From UBA1672 sp050633285 (GTDB lineage Bacteria > Pseudomonadota > Alphaproteobacteria > Micavibrionales > Micavibrionaceae): DNA of 64,000 bases. The translations under genes and the position numbers were made by a program. The notes under the pieces were generated by a model that did not search any database, was not told where the DNA came from, and worked only from the letters and a program-made list of their open reading frames with translations. Shown piece after piece: positions 53,869-63,025 of the stretch (its first letter is position 1; the number at the start of each line of letters is the position of its first letter). The DNA lies in the NCBI GenBank assembly GCA_050633285.1, contig JBOEGG010000001.1, positions 248,001 through 312,000 on the forward strand, read 5' to 3'.

Positions 53869-55125
53869 TTACTGATTCATAGAGTTGAAGAAATCTTCGT
53901 TACTCTTTGTCTGTCTCATCTTATCAAGTAAGAATTCAACTGCATCAACTGTACCCATCGGATTAAGAATACGGCGCAATACCCACATTTTTTGCAATGT
54001 GTCCTTATCAACAAGAAGCTCTTCCTTACGTGTACCGGATTTTTGAATATCAATCGCCGGGAAGACGCGTTTATCTGCAAGCTTACGATCAAGAACAAGT
54101 TCGGAGTTACCCGTACCTTTAAACTCTTCAAAGATAACTTCATCCATACGTGAACCTGTATCAATCAAAGCAGTCGCAATAATTGTCAAAGATCCACCCT
54201 GTTCCACATTACGCGCCGCACCAAAGAAACGCTTCGGACGTTGCAGGGCATTCGCATCAACACCACCTGTCAAAACCTTACCGGATGACGGAACGACTGT
54301 GTTATATGCACGTGCCAAACGTGTAATAGAGTCAAGCAAGATAACAACATCACGCTTATGCTCAACCAAACGCTTTGCTTTTTCCATCACCATTTCGGCG
54401 ACCTGTACGTGTCTGGATGCAGGCTCATCAAACGTTGATGAAATAACTTCACCACGTACACTACGTGCCATATCTGTTACTTCTTCCGGACGTTCATCAA
54501 TAAGAAGAACAATCAAATATGCATCAGGATGGTTTTCTGCAATCGAACTCGCGATATTTTGCATCATAACCGTCTTACCCGTACGTGGCGGCGCAACGAT
54601 CAAAGCACGCTGACCAAAACCAAGCGGAGAGGTTAATTCGATAACGCGCTGTACTTGTGATTTCTTTGTTGGATCATCAAGTTCCAACTGAATTTTACGC
54701 TCTGGATATAACGGTGTAAGATTATCAAAGTTAATACGATGGCGAAGTTTATCCGGCACTTCGTTATTAATTGAACCTACACGGAGCAGGGCAAAATAGC
54801 GCTCTGAATCTTTTGGCGCTCTAATCTCGCCCTCAACAATATCACCTGTACGTAAACCAAAACGACGCACTTGAGAAGGAGATACATATATGTCATCAGG
54901 ACCTGGAAGATAGTTTTCTTCAGGAGAGCGTAAGAAACCAAACCCATCCTGTAAAACTTCAAGAACACCGACACCTGATATAGGAACATTTTTCTCTGCC
55001 AGTTTCTTTAAAATCGCAAACATCATATCTTGTTTGCGCATTGTGCTACAATTTTCTACTTCAAGTTCCTCAGCAAATGCAAGAAGCTCTGCGGGGGAAC
55101 GTGTTTTCAATTCCTGTAAATTCAT
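53869..55125 (-). CDS. rho: transcription termination factor Rho
   Basis: RNA-dependent hexameric helicase that ends transcription. The 418-residue protein begins MNLQELKTRSPAELL, has the primary RNA-binding site GFGFLRS, Walker A APPRTGKT, Walker B VILLDSITRLARAYN, and the Q- and R-loops with SGKVLTGGVDANAL. It is downstream of hemE-hemH-hemJ on the same strand after a 287-base spacer, the standard alphaproteobacterial order. Confidence 0.99.
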   Translation of the reverse strand: MNLQELKTRSPAELLAFAEELEVENCSTMRKQDMMFAILKKLAEKNVPISGVGVLEVLQDGFGFLRSPEENYLPGPDDIYVSPSQVRRFGLRTGDIVEGEIRAPKDSERYFALLRVGSINNEVPDKLRHRINFDNLTPLYPERKIQLELDDPTKKSQVQRVIELTSPLGFGQRALIVAPPRTGKTVMMQNIASSIAENHPDAYLIVLLIDERPEEVTDMARSVRGEVISSTFDEPASRHVQVAEMVMEKAKRLVEHKRDVVILLDSITRLARAYNTVVPSSGKVLTGGVDANALQRPKRFFGAARNVEQGGSLTIIATALIDTGSRMDEVIFEEFKGTGNSELVLDRKLADKRVFPAIDIQKSGTRKEELLVDKDTLQKMWVLRRILNPMGTVDAVEFLLDKMRQTKSNEDFFNSMNQ

Positions 55126-55412
55126 GAAAGACTCATAATTTAGTTGATTTTATACGAAGGAAACTTCTGACCTCGTTGTTGTAAGTATAGAACGCGTCAT
55201 GCAAGTTGCATGATAGTGATCACTCTTATACCTTTCGCCGACCATTCGGCACAAAACACCCAAAATTTCTATGGATTATTAGTAAGACAGGCTTTTTATA
55301 TCTATACTCCCTTAAAGAGTCAAGAAATAATGTCGAATTTGATTCGTTATCGCAATGCCGACATGTAACTATCCACCATTCCTCATTAAAATTCTGTAAA
55401 GAAATATAAATT
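55126..55412 (-). promoter_or_regulatory. rho leader with adjacent palindromes
   Basis: This spacer between hemJ and rho holds no credible gene; a 67-codon plus-strand frame has no RBS or recognisable product. Two dyads adjoin at 55198-55224: CATGCAA-G-TTGCATG and AGTGATCACT. They lie 73 to 99 bases upstream of the rho start and may be an operator. Rho leaders commonly carry autoregulatory Rho sites, which cannot be verified by eye. Confidence 0.4.
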
Positions 55413-55862
55413 TTAAAATGGCTCTACAACCGCCATAATAATAATAGCAATCATCAAAACTGTTGGCACTTCATTTAAGATACGAAAATACTTTGTTGAT
55501 TTTTCATTCCGATCATCACGAAATGCTTTGAAATATTTCAAATACACATGATGTACGCCTGTCATTAAAATAACAAAAAGAAGTTTGGCATGCATCCAAC
55601 CTTCTGTCTTAAAAACTTCCCAATTTACATACAGCATCAAACAGCCAAATACCCAAGTCGCAATCATCGCCGGATTCATAATAATCCGTAACAAACGACG
55701 CTCCATCACTTTAAAGGTTTCAGATTGAACAGAACCAATTTCCGCATCAACATGATAAACAAACAAACGTGGCATATAGAGCATACCCGCCATCCACGAC
55801 ATCACCGCAATAAGGTGAAGCGCGCGTAACCACTCATAGTTCATCATCAAAAATTCATGCAT
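55413..55862 (-). CDS. hemJ: protoporphyrinogen IX oxidase HemJ
   Basis: Heme-containing membrane oxidase converting protoporphyrinogen to protoporphyrin IX. The 149-residue protein has four hydrophobic helices, the N-terminal LRALHLIAVMSWMAGMLYMPRLFVYH with the conserved His, and the ILMTGVHHVYLKYF segment with the later His and Lys-rich loop. It lies one base after the hemH stop, which fits the next-to-last and last steps of heme synthesis being co-expressed. Confidence 0.95.
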   Translation of the reverse strand: MHEFLMMNYEWLRALHLIAVMSWMAGMLYMPRLFVYHVDAEIGSVQSETFKVMERRLLRIIMNPAMIATWVFGCLMLYVNWEVFKTEGWMHAKLLFVILMTGVHHVYLKYFKAFRDDRNEKSTKYFRILNEVPTVLMIAIIIMAVVEPF

Positions 55863-55863
55863 A

Positions 55864-56934
55864 CTATAATGCTCCTACACGCATACAACATCTACCAAAA
55901 TTATCAGGGCAAATACATTGCCCGCCTTCTGCTGCTATTTCTGTCTTGTCCAAATGACTTTTCACCAAATCAGATAATCCATTAATAAAACCATCCTGCA
56001 CACCAACTGTACGTGCACGATAATATCCCGGAATATTTTTTTCTTCTGCCATTTCTTTATACTCGATATCAAGTTCGACAAGAGTTTCAACATGCTCCTG
56101 CGTAAAGGCATGCGGATAAATAACAACGGCTTTTTTATCACTTTGCGCACTATCGAGTGCCTCATCCAAAGATGGACCAATCCATTTTAATCGCCCTACA
56201 CGACTTTGATAGCATATTTGCCAATCAAGATTATCAATACCCAACTTCTCCGATAAACGCATCGCAATCGTTTTCGCAGTTTTTTCACATTGATATTGAT
56301 AAGGGTCACCGGATTTAACAATTTTTTCCGGTAATCCATGCGCAGAAAATAAAACACGCGGATTTTCATGCCCGTCTTTTAATGCCTGCACATATGATTT
56401 TAAAATATTATCTGCCGATACCGAAATAAATCCATCATTGTCCGGATAACAACACACCATCGACATTTCAGGATTATAATTTTGTTTTGCTAACGTCTTT
56501 TTCCATACTTCCAAAGAAGACCAACTGGTTGTTGTTGAAAACTGCGGATAGAGCGGTAATAAAATAACTTTTTGTGCATCCCACTCCTGAACATCTTTAA
56601 TAACTTCCGGTGCCATAGGATGCCAATACCGCATCGTTACAAAGGTTTTATATATATTACCATCAGAAGATTGATTTAAAACACTCTCAAGCGCATCTGC
56701 CTGCTCTTGCGTATTTTCAAGAAGCGGTGATTTATCACCAAGCTCTGCGTAAGATTCCCCTGCCTCACGTTTAGATCGCTTCTTACTTATCATTTTCGCA
56801 AGAACATAACGTACAGGCAAAGATGCAGTAATAATATTTTTATCCATAAAGAAATTCATCAAAAACGGCTCAATTGATTCTTTGGAATCCGGACCGCCAA
56901 GATTAAATAAAACGACTGCAATTTTCTTGCTCAT
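55864..56934 (-). CDS. hemH: ferrochelatase
   Basis: Inserts Fe(II) into protoporphyrin IX. The 356-residue protein shows NLGGPDSKESIEPFL, MRYWHPMAPE, LPLYPQFSTTT, the catalytic His in FSAHGLPEKIV and DWQICYQSRVGRLKWIGPS. The C-terminus has CICPDNFGRCC, a cysteine set like that binding a [2Fe-2S] cluster in Caulobacter ferrochelatase. It overlaps the hemE stop by four bases (ATGA) and is followed by hemJ, giving a tight hemE-hemH-hemJ operon. Confidence 0.97.
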   Translation of the reverse strand: MSKKIAVVLFNLGGPDSKESIEPFLMNFFMDKNIITASLPVRYVLAKMISKKRSKREAGESYAELGDKSPLLENTQEQADALESVLNQSSDGNIYKTFVTMRYWHPMAPEVIKDVQEWDAQKVILLPLYPQFSTTTSWSSLEVWKKTLAKQNYNPEMSMVCCYPDNDGFISVSADNILKSYVQALKDGHENPRVLFSAHGLPEKIVKSGDPYQYQCEKTAKTIAMRLSEKLGIDNLDWQICYQSRVGRLKWIGPSLDEALDSAQSDKKAVVIYPHAFTQEHVETLVELDIEYKEMAEEKNIPGYYRARTVGVQDGFINGLSDLVKSHLDKTEIAAEGGQCICPDNFGRCCMRVGAL

Positions 56935-57983
56935 GATTGATACTCTCGAATAATTTTGACAAGCAATTCAACATGTTCAATCGGTGTATCCTTATGAATA
57001 CCATGCCCCAAATTAAATATGAAATTCCCATTGGATAAATCACCGATAATTTTTTCTGCCGCCAAAATAAGGGCATCACCACCCGTATGTAAACAAACCG
57101 GATCAAGATTTCCCTGAACCGGAACAAGCGTTTGTAAAGTCCGCGCAGCCCAGCGCGTATCAACCGATTGATCTAAACCAACGGCCGTCACACCCGTATC
57201 CTGAACATAGGATAAATAATTTTGTCCTGCACATCGTGGAAAACCAATAATCGGAACATCTGGGTATGTGTTACGAACCAAATCAACAATCTGTTTTGTT
57301 GGCTGAATAACCCATTTTCTAAAACTTTGCGCATCCAACGCCCCTGCCCAACTATCAAAAATTTGAACAGCTTCCGCACCCGCTTCAATCTGATTAATCA
57401 AATATTGCGCCGAAGATTCAACCAACAAATCAATCAAACCGGCAAAGCCAATCGGATCAGAATAACTTAAACCTCTCACATTCATAAAATCACGACTACC
57501 GCCACCTTCAACCATGTAACAAGCCACAGTCCATGGTGCTCCACAAAATCCAATTAACGCGGTATTGTGATGCCCCTCCTCCTGCAAAGCCGAAGAAGTT
57601 TTACGCAAAGCCTCATACACTGGCGATAATGTTTTTTCAAAGCCATTGAAGTTAAGCTTGGAAAAATCAGAACTCTCGCGCAAAGCATTAAGTTTTGGCC
57701 CCTCACCTTCAACAAATTTCAGATCCTGACCCAAAGCATGTGGAATTACCAAAATATCCGAAAAGATAATCGCTGCATCCATACCAAAACGCCTAATCGG
57801 CTGTAACGTTACTTCACACGCAAAATCAGGGTTATACGCAAGATCTAAAAAACTACCTGCCTTTGCCCGTAACTCACGATACTCAGGTAAATATCTACCA
57901 GCTTGGCGCATAAACCAAAATGGAAGACGGTTCGGTTTATGTCCTGCCAAAACGTCAAGAAAGCTTTTTTGTGTTGTTACCAT
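56931..57983 (-). CDS. hemE: uroporphyrinogen decarboxylase
   Basis: Decarboxylates uroporphyrinogen III to coproporphyrinogen III. The 350-residue barrel has the signature PFWFMRQAGRYLPEYR with the substrate arginines, IIFSDILVIPHALG with the catalytic Asp, GFCGAPWTVACYMVEG and NLGHGIHKDTP. ATG 57983 follows CAGGAAA; a TTG five codons upstream is less likely. It is the first gene of the leftward heme-rho block and abuts the putative origin. Confidence 0.98.
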   Translation of the reverse strand: MVTTQKSFLDVLAGHKPNRLPFWFMRQAGRYLPEYRELRAKAGSFLDLAYNPDFACEVTLQPIRRFGMDAAIIFSDILVIPHALGQDLKFVEGEGPKLNALRESSDFSKLNFNGFEKTLSPVYEALRKTSSALQEEGHHNTALIGFCGAPWTVACYMVEGGGSRDFMNVRGLSYSDPIGFAGLIDLLVESSAQYLINQIEAGAEAVQIFDSWAGALDAQSFRKWVIQPTKQIVDLVRNTYPDVPIIGFPRCAGQNYLSYVQDTGVTAVGLDQSVDTRWAARTLQTLVPVQGNLDPVCLHTGGDALILAAEKIIGDLSNGNFIFNLGHGIHKDTPIEHVELLVKIIREYQS

Positions 57984-58435
57984 TTCTTTTCCTGTCAATC
58001 GCTATGTCTTGCAAAGATATATTCTTAGCACATCGGAATATTTCATATCCATGACTCTAAACATAGCCAGAATATATAAAATAAAAAGTATTTTTAAAAA
58101 GGTTTTAGTAGATAGTAGGGCCTGTGAGTCATGGGGATTAAAAATACCCCCTATTTTGTTCACATTCTAAAAAGTTCAAAAACACTCCGTTTTCTGTCGA
58201 GTCGGTTTTTGTCTATAGAATTTTTTCCTCAGACCCTTTTTCTTTTTTACACAGGTGGAAGACTCACCTTAAACGCACATGAATAGATTCTGGGTAACTT
58301 AATCCCATGTTTTATACAAAAAGAAGTCTTGGATTCGCTCACAGAGTTTTCCCGATCAAGTATCTTGATTTTTATACATAAAACCCGCACTATGCTTGAA
58401 ACAATCACATCACAACGAATCACCTTATTTATATC
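57984..58435. other. putative chromosomal replication origin (oriC)
   Basis: This gene-free, AT-rich 452-base interval lies between divergent hemE and the unknown gene to its right. DnaA-box-like 9-mers, each one base from TTATNCACA, are at 58156-58164 (TTGTTCACA), 58245-58253 (TTTTACACA), 58312-58320 (TTATACAAA) and 58372-58380 (TTATACATA). A run of almost pure A/T at about 58070-58105 could be the unwinding element. Strand preference and G/C balance change sign here, parAB and parS-like sites are nearby, and hemE adjoins the origin in Caulobacter and Rickettsia. No perfect DnaA box was found. Confidence 0.6.
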
Positions 58436-59056
58436 ATGTTTGACGAAGCCTTCACAAAATTGGACATTAATGAAATCGCATCAATTTTGGATACTGTTAA
58501 TCAAAATGTTGAGGGCAGTATATTTGACCCGCTTGAAACAACAGTAATGGCGATAGATGTTCCTTTTTATCCAAATTATCGTTTTTTAAATATTGCGGAT
58601 CATGCAACAAATCCACCATTACAAAGATTTGTATTTCAAAAGAACGATACATTGGATTTCACGATTATAGATTGGATGCATAAGACAATTTATGAATTAA
58701 ATTCTGAAGCACCCGTTCAATTGGACGATAATAACATTATTGAATATGTTCGATTTTTCTTTTCCTATGTTAAAGGTCGCCATGGCCGTTTCAATATCTG
58801 TGAAAGCGCGGATAATATTCAATGGAAAGAAGAGCCAAACGCAGAAGTGCGTAAAGCTTTAAATCAGACCCTCAAACCTTTAAATAAAACTGATAAGTCA
58901 AAAACCGGAATTTATACAATTGCCGGATTCATGATGTTAAAAGACACATTATTCAGTGTGAATATATATGTTGAGCCAAATGGAACAGTTAGCATGGCAG
59001 ATCATGAGATTATTATTGAAGGTGTTCCTGTTCTTGATCCAACATTTGGTCAGTGA
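58436..59056 (+). CDS. unknown protein to the right of the putative origin
   Basis: A 206-residue soluble protein. The first half (FDEAFTKLDINEIASILD, IDVPFYPNYRFLNIADHA) and a later AGFMMLKDTLFSVNIYVEPNGTVSMADHEII look like a compact mixed alpha/beta fold, but I cannot name the family. No signal peptide is seen. It is transcribed away from the inferred origin and starts the plus-strand gene set of this side. No clear RBS is visible. Confidence 0.7.
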   Translation: MFDEAFTKLDINEIASILDTVNQNVEGSIFDPLETTVMAIDVPFYPNYRFLNIADHATNPPLQRFVFQKNDTLDFTIIDWMHKTIYELNSEAPVQLDDNNIIEYVRFFFSYVKGRHGRFNICESADNIQWKEEPNAEVRKALNQTLKPLNKTDKSKTGIYTIAGFMMLKDTLFSVNIYVEPNGTVSMADHEIIIEGVPVLDPTFGQ

Positions 59057-59273
59057 AAAACTCTTTAATACACATAATTTTTCATAATATATAAGAATCT
59101 TAATCCTTTATTTACGCTCTGTTAAGGCCTTGTTAGGGAACGGCGAATTTTTTTTCAAAAATACCGTTTTTTTCCTGTTTTGGTAGTAAAGCGTTAATAA
59201 ATACCCCCCCATAATGAACCCGTACCGCAAATTGTGTGCGGGGGGATTTACATTATTAGAATTGGTTCGGGCT

Positions 59274-60602
59274 ATGAGCGACAATTATGAAGAATTTTGC
59301 AATGCGCATTCAACACAAAACAGAGTTTGTGGCGTTGCCTATACATTAAATGATAAACAGCCGGTCATCTGTACACATATCGGTGACCAACCTCTTTATT
59401 ATATGGATGATGAAGTAGTCGAAGAGGAAGAGCTTTTCGATGCTGCAGAACTTGGCCTGTTGGCACAAGAAATCCAAACACTAAAAGATGAAATTAATGC
59501 CTTGGATAATGGCCCGTCTTTTGATGCAATTGAAACACCAAAAACAATGGAAGATTTTTCCTTAAACGCAGATAGTTTGAACGCAGATTTCACATTAAGT
59601 GAAGATCAACAGGATCAACGTCTGAAAGAAATCAAAGATATCTTATCTGAAAGTAGAGTGGCAGCAGCTTACCTGAACACGACAGATAAATATAACGTAG
59701 AAATAAAAATGAGTAAGCAGGTTGAAAAAGCCTTTTATGATCGTCGCAGCGGGACAATTTTAGTAAATCCGGATATGGATTTGAACGACCAAATTTTATT
59801 GGTATCACGTGAGTTGCGTCGTCACTGGCAACATCGTCAGGGGGCATTAATTAACCCACTGATGTTCCAGCCTGAACACGCTATTATGATTAATCGTGCA
59901 CAAGAAGCAGATTTGGCTGTTTCTGTTATTCGCACAGCCTGGGAATTACAATTAGCAGGTATTAGAGATGTGTGGGAGCGGGTTGAAAACTCTCCTATGG
60001 CAGATTTGGCACGCGCCTTTGCACGAGAAGCATTCTTAGACTTCCGTACTATTAATAATGGTGTCGCCGCAGCTGCAGTATTTGAAAGTTGGTTCTTATC
60101 CGAGCGTTGCCGCGGACAGGACAAAACACTTATTCAAACAATGCTTGCCGATTACAATGGATATGTGTTTGAGCACATTAATTCATCACAAAGTGTAACA
60201 GTGGAATTGATTTCCGCATTGGGTACTATGCCTTTCGGCAAAAATTACCTATCGGCACATGCCAACATCATCATGGATGATCCAATTTTCACCGAAGTAA
60301 GAGACCGCTCCAACGCGAATTTCCTATGGTTTATTAAATTTGAGCGCTCCTGTAAGGAAACGGAACAAGAGTTGCAAACTGATTCTGACTTATCCACACA
60401 TGACATTCGTCACGAGTTGATAAATAACAATATGGGTCAGGATCAAAACGATGACAGTGAACACACCGCAGACATTATTCAGCTTTTTGAGTACCAAGAA
60501 CAAAACACAGAAAAACGAAGAGGCGAGCGTCTCTTATCACACTCAAAAAACGAAGGTGGCGCAGACATCATCGACCTCCAACGATGGTCAGCAAAACACT
60601 AG
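59274..60602 (+). CDS. degenerate metallopeptidase-like protein, copy 1
   Basis: A protein of about 442 residues. An acidic N-terminal half with a Glu-rich stretch and the near-repeat LNADSLNADF precedes a helical domain (residues about 150-380). This resembles the putative metallopeptidase family DUF6782, but where an HExRH-type motif is expected it reads RELRRHWQH, lacking the first His. I start it at MSDNYEEF; an ATG at 59214 would prepend the residues GGFTLLELVRA. The C-terminus repeats ADIIQLFEY and ADIIDLQRW. It is paralogous to the next gene. Confidence 0.68.
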   Translation: MSDNYEEFCNAHSTQNRVCGVAYTLNDKQPVICTHIGDQPLYYMDDEVVEEEELFDAAELGLLAQEIQTLKDEINALDNGPSFDAIETPKTMEDFSLNADSLNADFTLSEDQQDQRLKEIKDILSESRVAAAYLNTTDKYNVEIKMSKQVEKAFYDRRSGTILVNPDMDLNDQILLVSRELRRHWQHRQGALINPLMFQPEHAIMINRAQEADLAVSVIRTAWELQLAGIRDVWERVENSPMADLARAFAREAFLDFRTINNGVAAAAVFESWFLSERCRGQDKTLIQTMLADYNGYVFEHINSSQSVTVELISALGTMPFGKNYLSAHANIIMDDPIFTEVRDRSNANFLWFIKFERSCKETEQELQTDSDLSTHDIRHELINNNMGQDQNDDSEHTADIIQLFEYQEQNTEKRRGERLLSHSKNEGGADIIDLQRWSAKH

Positions 60603-60636
60603 AACTCGTTTCGAGTATCTGGGTGAAGGTGGAATA

Positions 60637-61638
60637 ATGGAACTACGATCCAATCAAACACATAAACAATTGATCGATTGTGCATCATATGCGCAAAATA
60701 CCGGCCCATGGTATTTCGCACAGTTAAAGCATAACGCAATAGAAGCAGATTATTTTGCACAAGGTGATGATGCAGAAATTCACAGTTACGAAGATGTTCT
60801 TGGTTGGTGCATTAACGTTTTAGAATGCAGTCCTTCAGCACGTTTAATGTTAAAAGAAGCATCTGAAAAAGACTGGAAAATTACTCTTGAAGACTTAAGA
60901 GGCGGTGAGTATTGCATTGATGTTGATCAGAAATTACTGATCCTTGATAACAATGCACTTATTCCATCTGCATTGGGTCGTTCTGATTATTTCCGCAATA
61001 TTACACTTGTCACTTTGATTAAAGGTTTGCGTGATATCTGGCAGGAAAAAAGATATGGCGGTTTTGATGATCGTTACCTTCCGGAATATGTACTTTTAAT
61101 GGAACGTGTACGTGCGGCGGATCTTGACGTATTATCTACTCTAATTGCTTGGGAATTACGTTCCGAAGATTATCCAGAAGTGTGGAGACATATGATTGGT
61201 TCTGAAATTGGTGATATGGCAATGGCATATTCCGGTTATCTGGAACGTGATCCGGCATCACAATTTAATGGCTTGGCTCTGGTTGCAACATTCAAACAAT
61301 GGTTCCGTGATGAAAAGCGGATCAATAATTGTGATCATGATACGCTTGAATATATGGATGATGTTTTATCTGTTGCAACATCGGAAAATCCGTTTGGAAA
61401 TAAAAAACCTACACGCATTAATATTGAGATGCTCTCTTGTTTGCCTGATCGTAAGGCATATTTACAAGGGCTAGGTGGTGAAATTTTGAACGATCCTGTT
61501 TATTCATGCGTTGATGATGAAATTAATCAAACACACCTATTTCATATTATGTATGATTTGGAGGCGGTCGTTGTTGAAAATGTACCTTTCCGTGATGCAG
61601 ATTTAGCCAGTAAAATTTTCCCTATGGAAGAAGCGTGA
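60637..61638 (+). CDS. degenerate metallopeptidase-like protein, copy 2
   Basis: A 333-residue paralogue of the preceding gene. Matching blocks: YVLLMERVRAADLDVLSTLIAWELR against HAIMINRAQEADLAVSVIRTAWELQ (shown in part), EVWRHMIGSEIGDMA against DVWERVENSPMADLA, and LGGEILNDPVY near both ends. At the expected zinc motif it reads KGLRDIWQ, so no ligand remains. ATG 60637 is preferred, 34 bases after the copy 1 stop; an upstream ATG at 60451 would overlap copy 1 by 152 bases. Confidence 0.68.
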   Translation: MELRSNQTHKQLIDCASYAQNTGPWYFAQLKHNAIEADYFAQGDDAEIHSYEDVLGWCINVLECSPSARLMLKEASEKDWKITLEDLRGGEYCIDVDQKLLILDNNALIPSALGRSDYFRNITLVTLIKGLRDIWQEKRYGGFDDRYLPEYVLLMERVRAADLDVLSTLIAWELRSEDYPEVWRHMIGSEIGDMAMAYSGYLERDPASQFNGLALVATFKQWFRDEKRINNCDHDTLEYMDDVLSVATSENPFGNKKPTRINIEMLSCLPDRKAYLQGLGGEILNDPVYSCVDDEINQTHLFHIMYDLEAVVVENVPFRDADLASKIFPMEEA

Positions 61639-61660
61639 TTGATCGATATCAAGGCATTAT

Positions 61661-63025
61661 GTGAAAATACCACATATATGTGCCTGTATGATTGATGAAA
61701 GAACACAATATTTAATCAAAAAATATGATCGCCCTGTACCGCGTTATACCAGTTTTCCAACCGCGGTTCAGTTCAGGGATGGATTCAATCAAAAAACCTA
61801 TGCGCAAATCCTGAAAAACTTGCCTACGGACAAGCCAGTATCCCTGTATGTTCATATTCCATTCTGTCATAGCCTTTGTCACTATTGTGGCTGTAATACC
61901 AAAATTGTTGCAACATATCGACCAATTGAACGATATATTGATACCTTATTACGCGAAATTGAGCTAATAGGGGATATAATTCCGAAAAATATCAATATTT
62001 CACGTATCCATTTCGGCGGTGGATCACCAAATTACGCAAAATCGAAAGATATATCGCGCATTTTATATAAAATGTCGTGTTTTTTTGATATTTCTGATGA
62101 AACACAAATTGATATGGAATGCGATCCAAGGTTATTGGATAAACAAAAAATCATAGATTATGCTGCGCTGGGTATCTCACGGATATCATTAGGCATTCAG
62201 GATTTTAATACGGATGTGCAAAATGCCATAAATCGGGTACAGCCATTTGACATGGTGCAAAGCCTCATGAGTGATTTTCATGAAAACGGTATTGAGGATA
62301 TCAATTTTGATCTGATAACAGGTTTGCCCGCCCAAACAATGCAAAGCGTGGAACAAACAATCGAACAGGCGATAGAGCTTTCCCCAAAACGTTTGGCAGT
62401 ATTTGCGTATGCTCATGTACCATGGATGAAAAAACATCAAATCTTGCTTGAGAAATATGACCGCCCGGACACATCACTGCGCTATGCAATGAATGAGCGT
62501 GTGAATGAAAAGCTGATCGGGGCAGGGTATCATGAAATTGGTATTGATCATTATGACAAGAGTGATGATACGTTGTATAAACTACAACAAAGCAAAGAAT
62601 TACGTCGTAATTTCCAAGGCTATACAGATGATACAGCTGATGTAATTATCGGGCTCGGCCTATCATCTATTTCCAATCTTAATCACGCTTATGTTCAAAA
62701 TAATGTTGATGCCCCTGCTTATCATGCAGCAATTAAGGAAGGAAACTTTCCAATATCACGTGGATGTACGTTAAGTGCCGATGACAAAATCCGTCGAAAA
62801 TTGATTGAGCGTTTGATGTGCGATTTTATGATTAACTTTGCAGACTACCCAGAAATTGAAATTCCATATGCGCGCCTAGAAACATTACAACAAGACGGCC
62901 TCATTGAAATGAATGAGGATGGCCTGCATGTAACACAGCAGGGAAAAATCTTTGTACGTGTGGTGGCGGCATGTTTTGATCCGTATCTAAAAACAGATAC
63001 ACAACATCACGCAAAAGCCATATAA
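61661..63025 (+). CDS. hemN: oxygen-independent coproporphyrinogen III dehydrogenase
   Basis: Radical-SAM enzyme making protoporphyrinogen IX without oxygen. The 454-residue protein shows PVPRYTSFPTAVQF, the cluster motif with CxxxCxxC in FCHSLCHYCGCNTK, IHFGGGSPNY, CDPRLL, ISLGIQDFN and the HemN-specific C-terminal domain. GTG 61661 with AAGG upstream is used; ATG 61688 (MIDERTQYL) is closer to the usual family start. Together with hemE, hemH and hemJ it gives the window four heme genes. It is tail-to-tail with queF with no spacer. Confidence 0.95.
   Translation: MKIPHICACMIDERTQYLIKKYDRPVPRYTSFPTAVQFRDGFNQKTYAQILKNLPTDKPVSLYVHIPFCHSLCHYCGCNTKIVATYRPIERYIDTLLREIELIGDIIPKNINISRIHFGGGSPNYAKSKDISRILYKMSCFFDISDETQIDMECDPRLLDKQKIIDYAALGISRISLGIQDFNTDVQNAINRVQPFDMVQSLMSDFHENGIEDINFDLITGLPAQTMQSVEQTIEQAIELSPKRLAVFAYAHVPWMKKHQILLEKYDRPDTSLRYAMNERVNEKLIGAGYHEIGIDHYDKSDDTLYKLQQSKELRRNFQGYTDDTADVIIGLGLSSISNLNHAYVQNNVDAPAYHAAIKEGNFPISRGCTLSADDKIRRKLIERLMCDFMINFADYPEIEIPYARLETLQQDGLIEMNEDGLHVTQQGKIFVRVVAACFDPYLKTDTQHHAKAI

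Noticed and set aside
55206..55409. 67-codon plus-strand frame between rho and hemJ
   Set aside because: No ribosome binding site, low-complexity composition and no recognisable product; it overlaps the rho leader.
60451..60636. Upstream start for metallopeptidase-like copy 2
   Set aside because: It would overlap copy 1 by 152 bases with a Ser/Thr/Lys-rich segment typical of a shadow frame; ATG 60637 lies just after the copy 1 stop.
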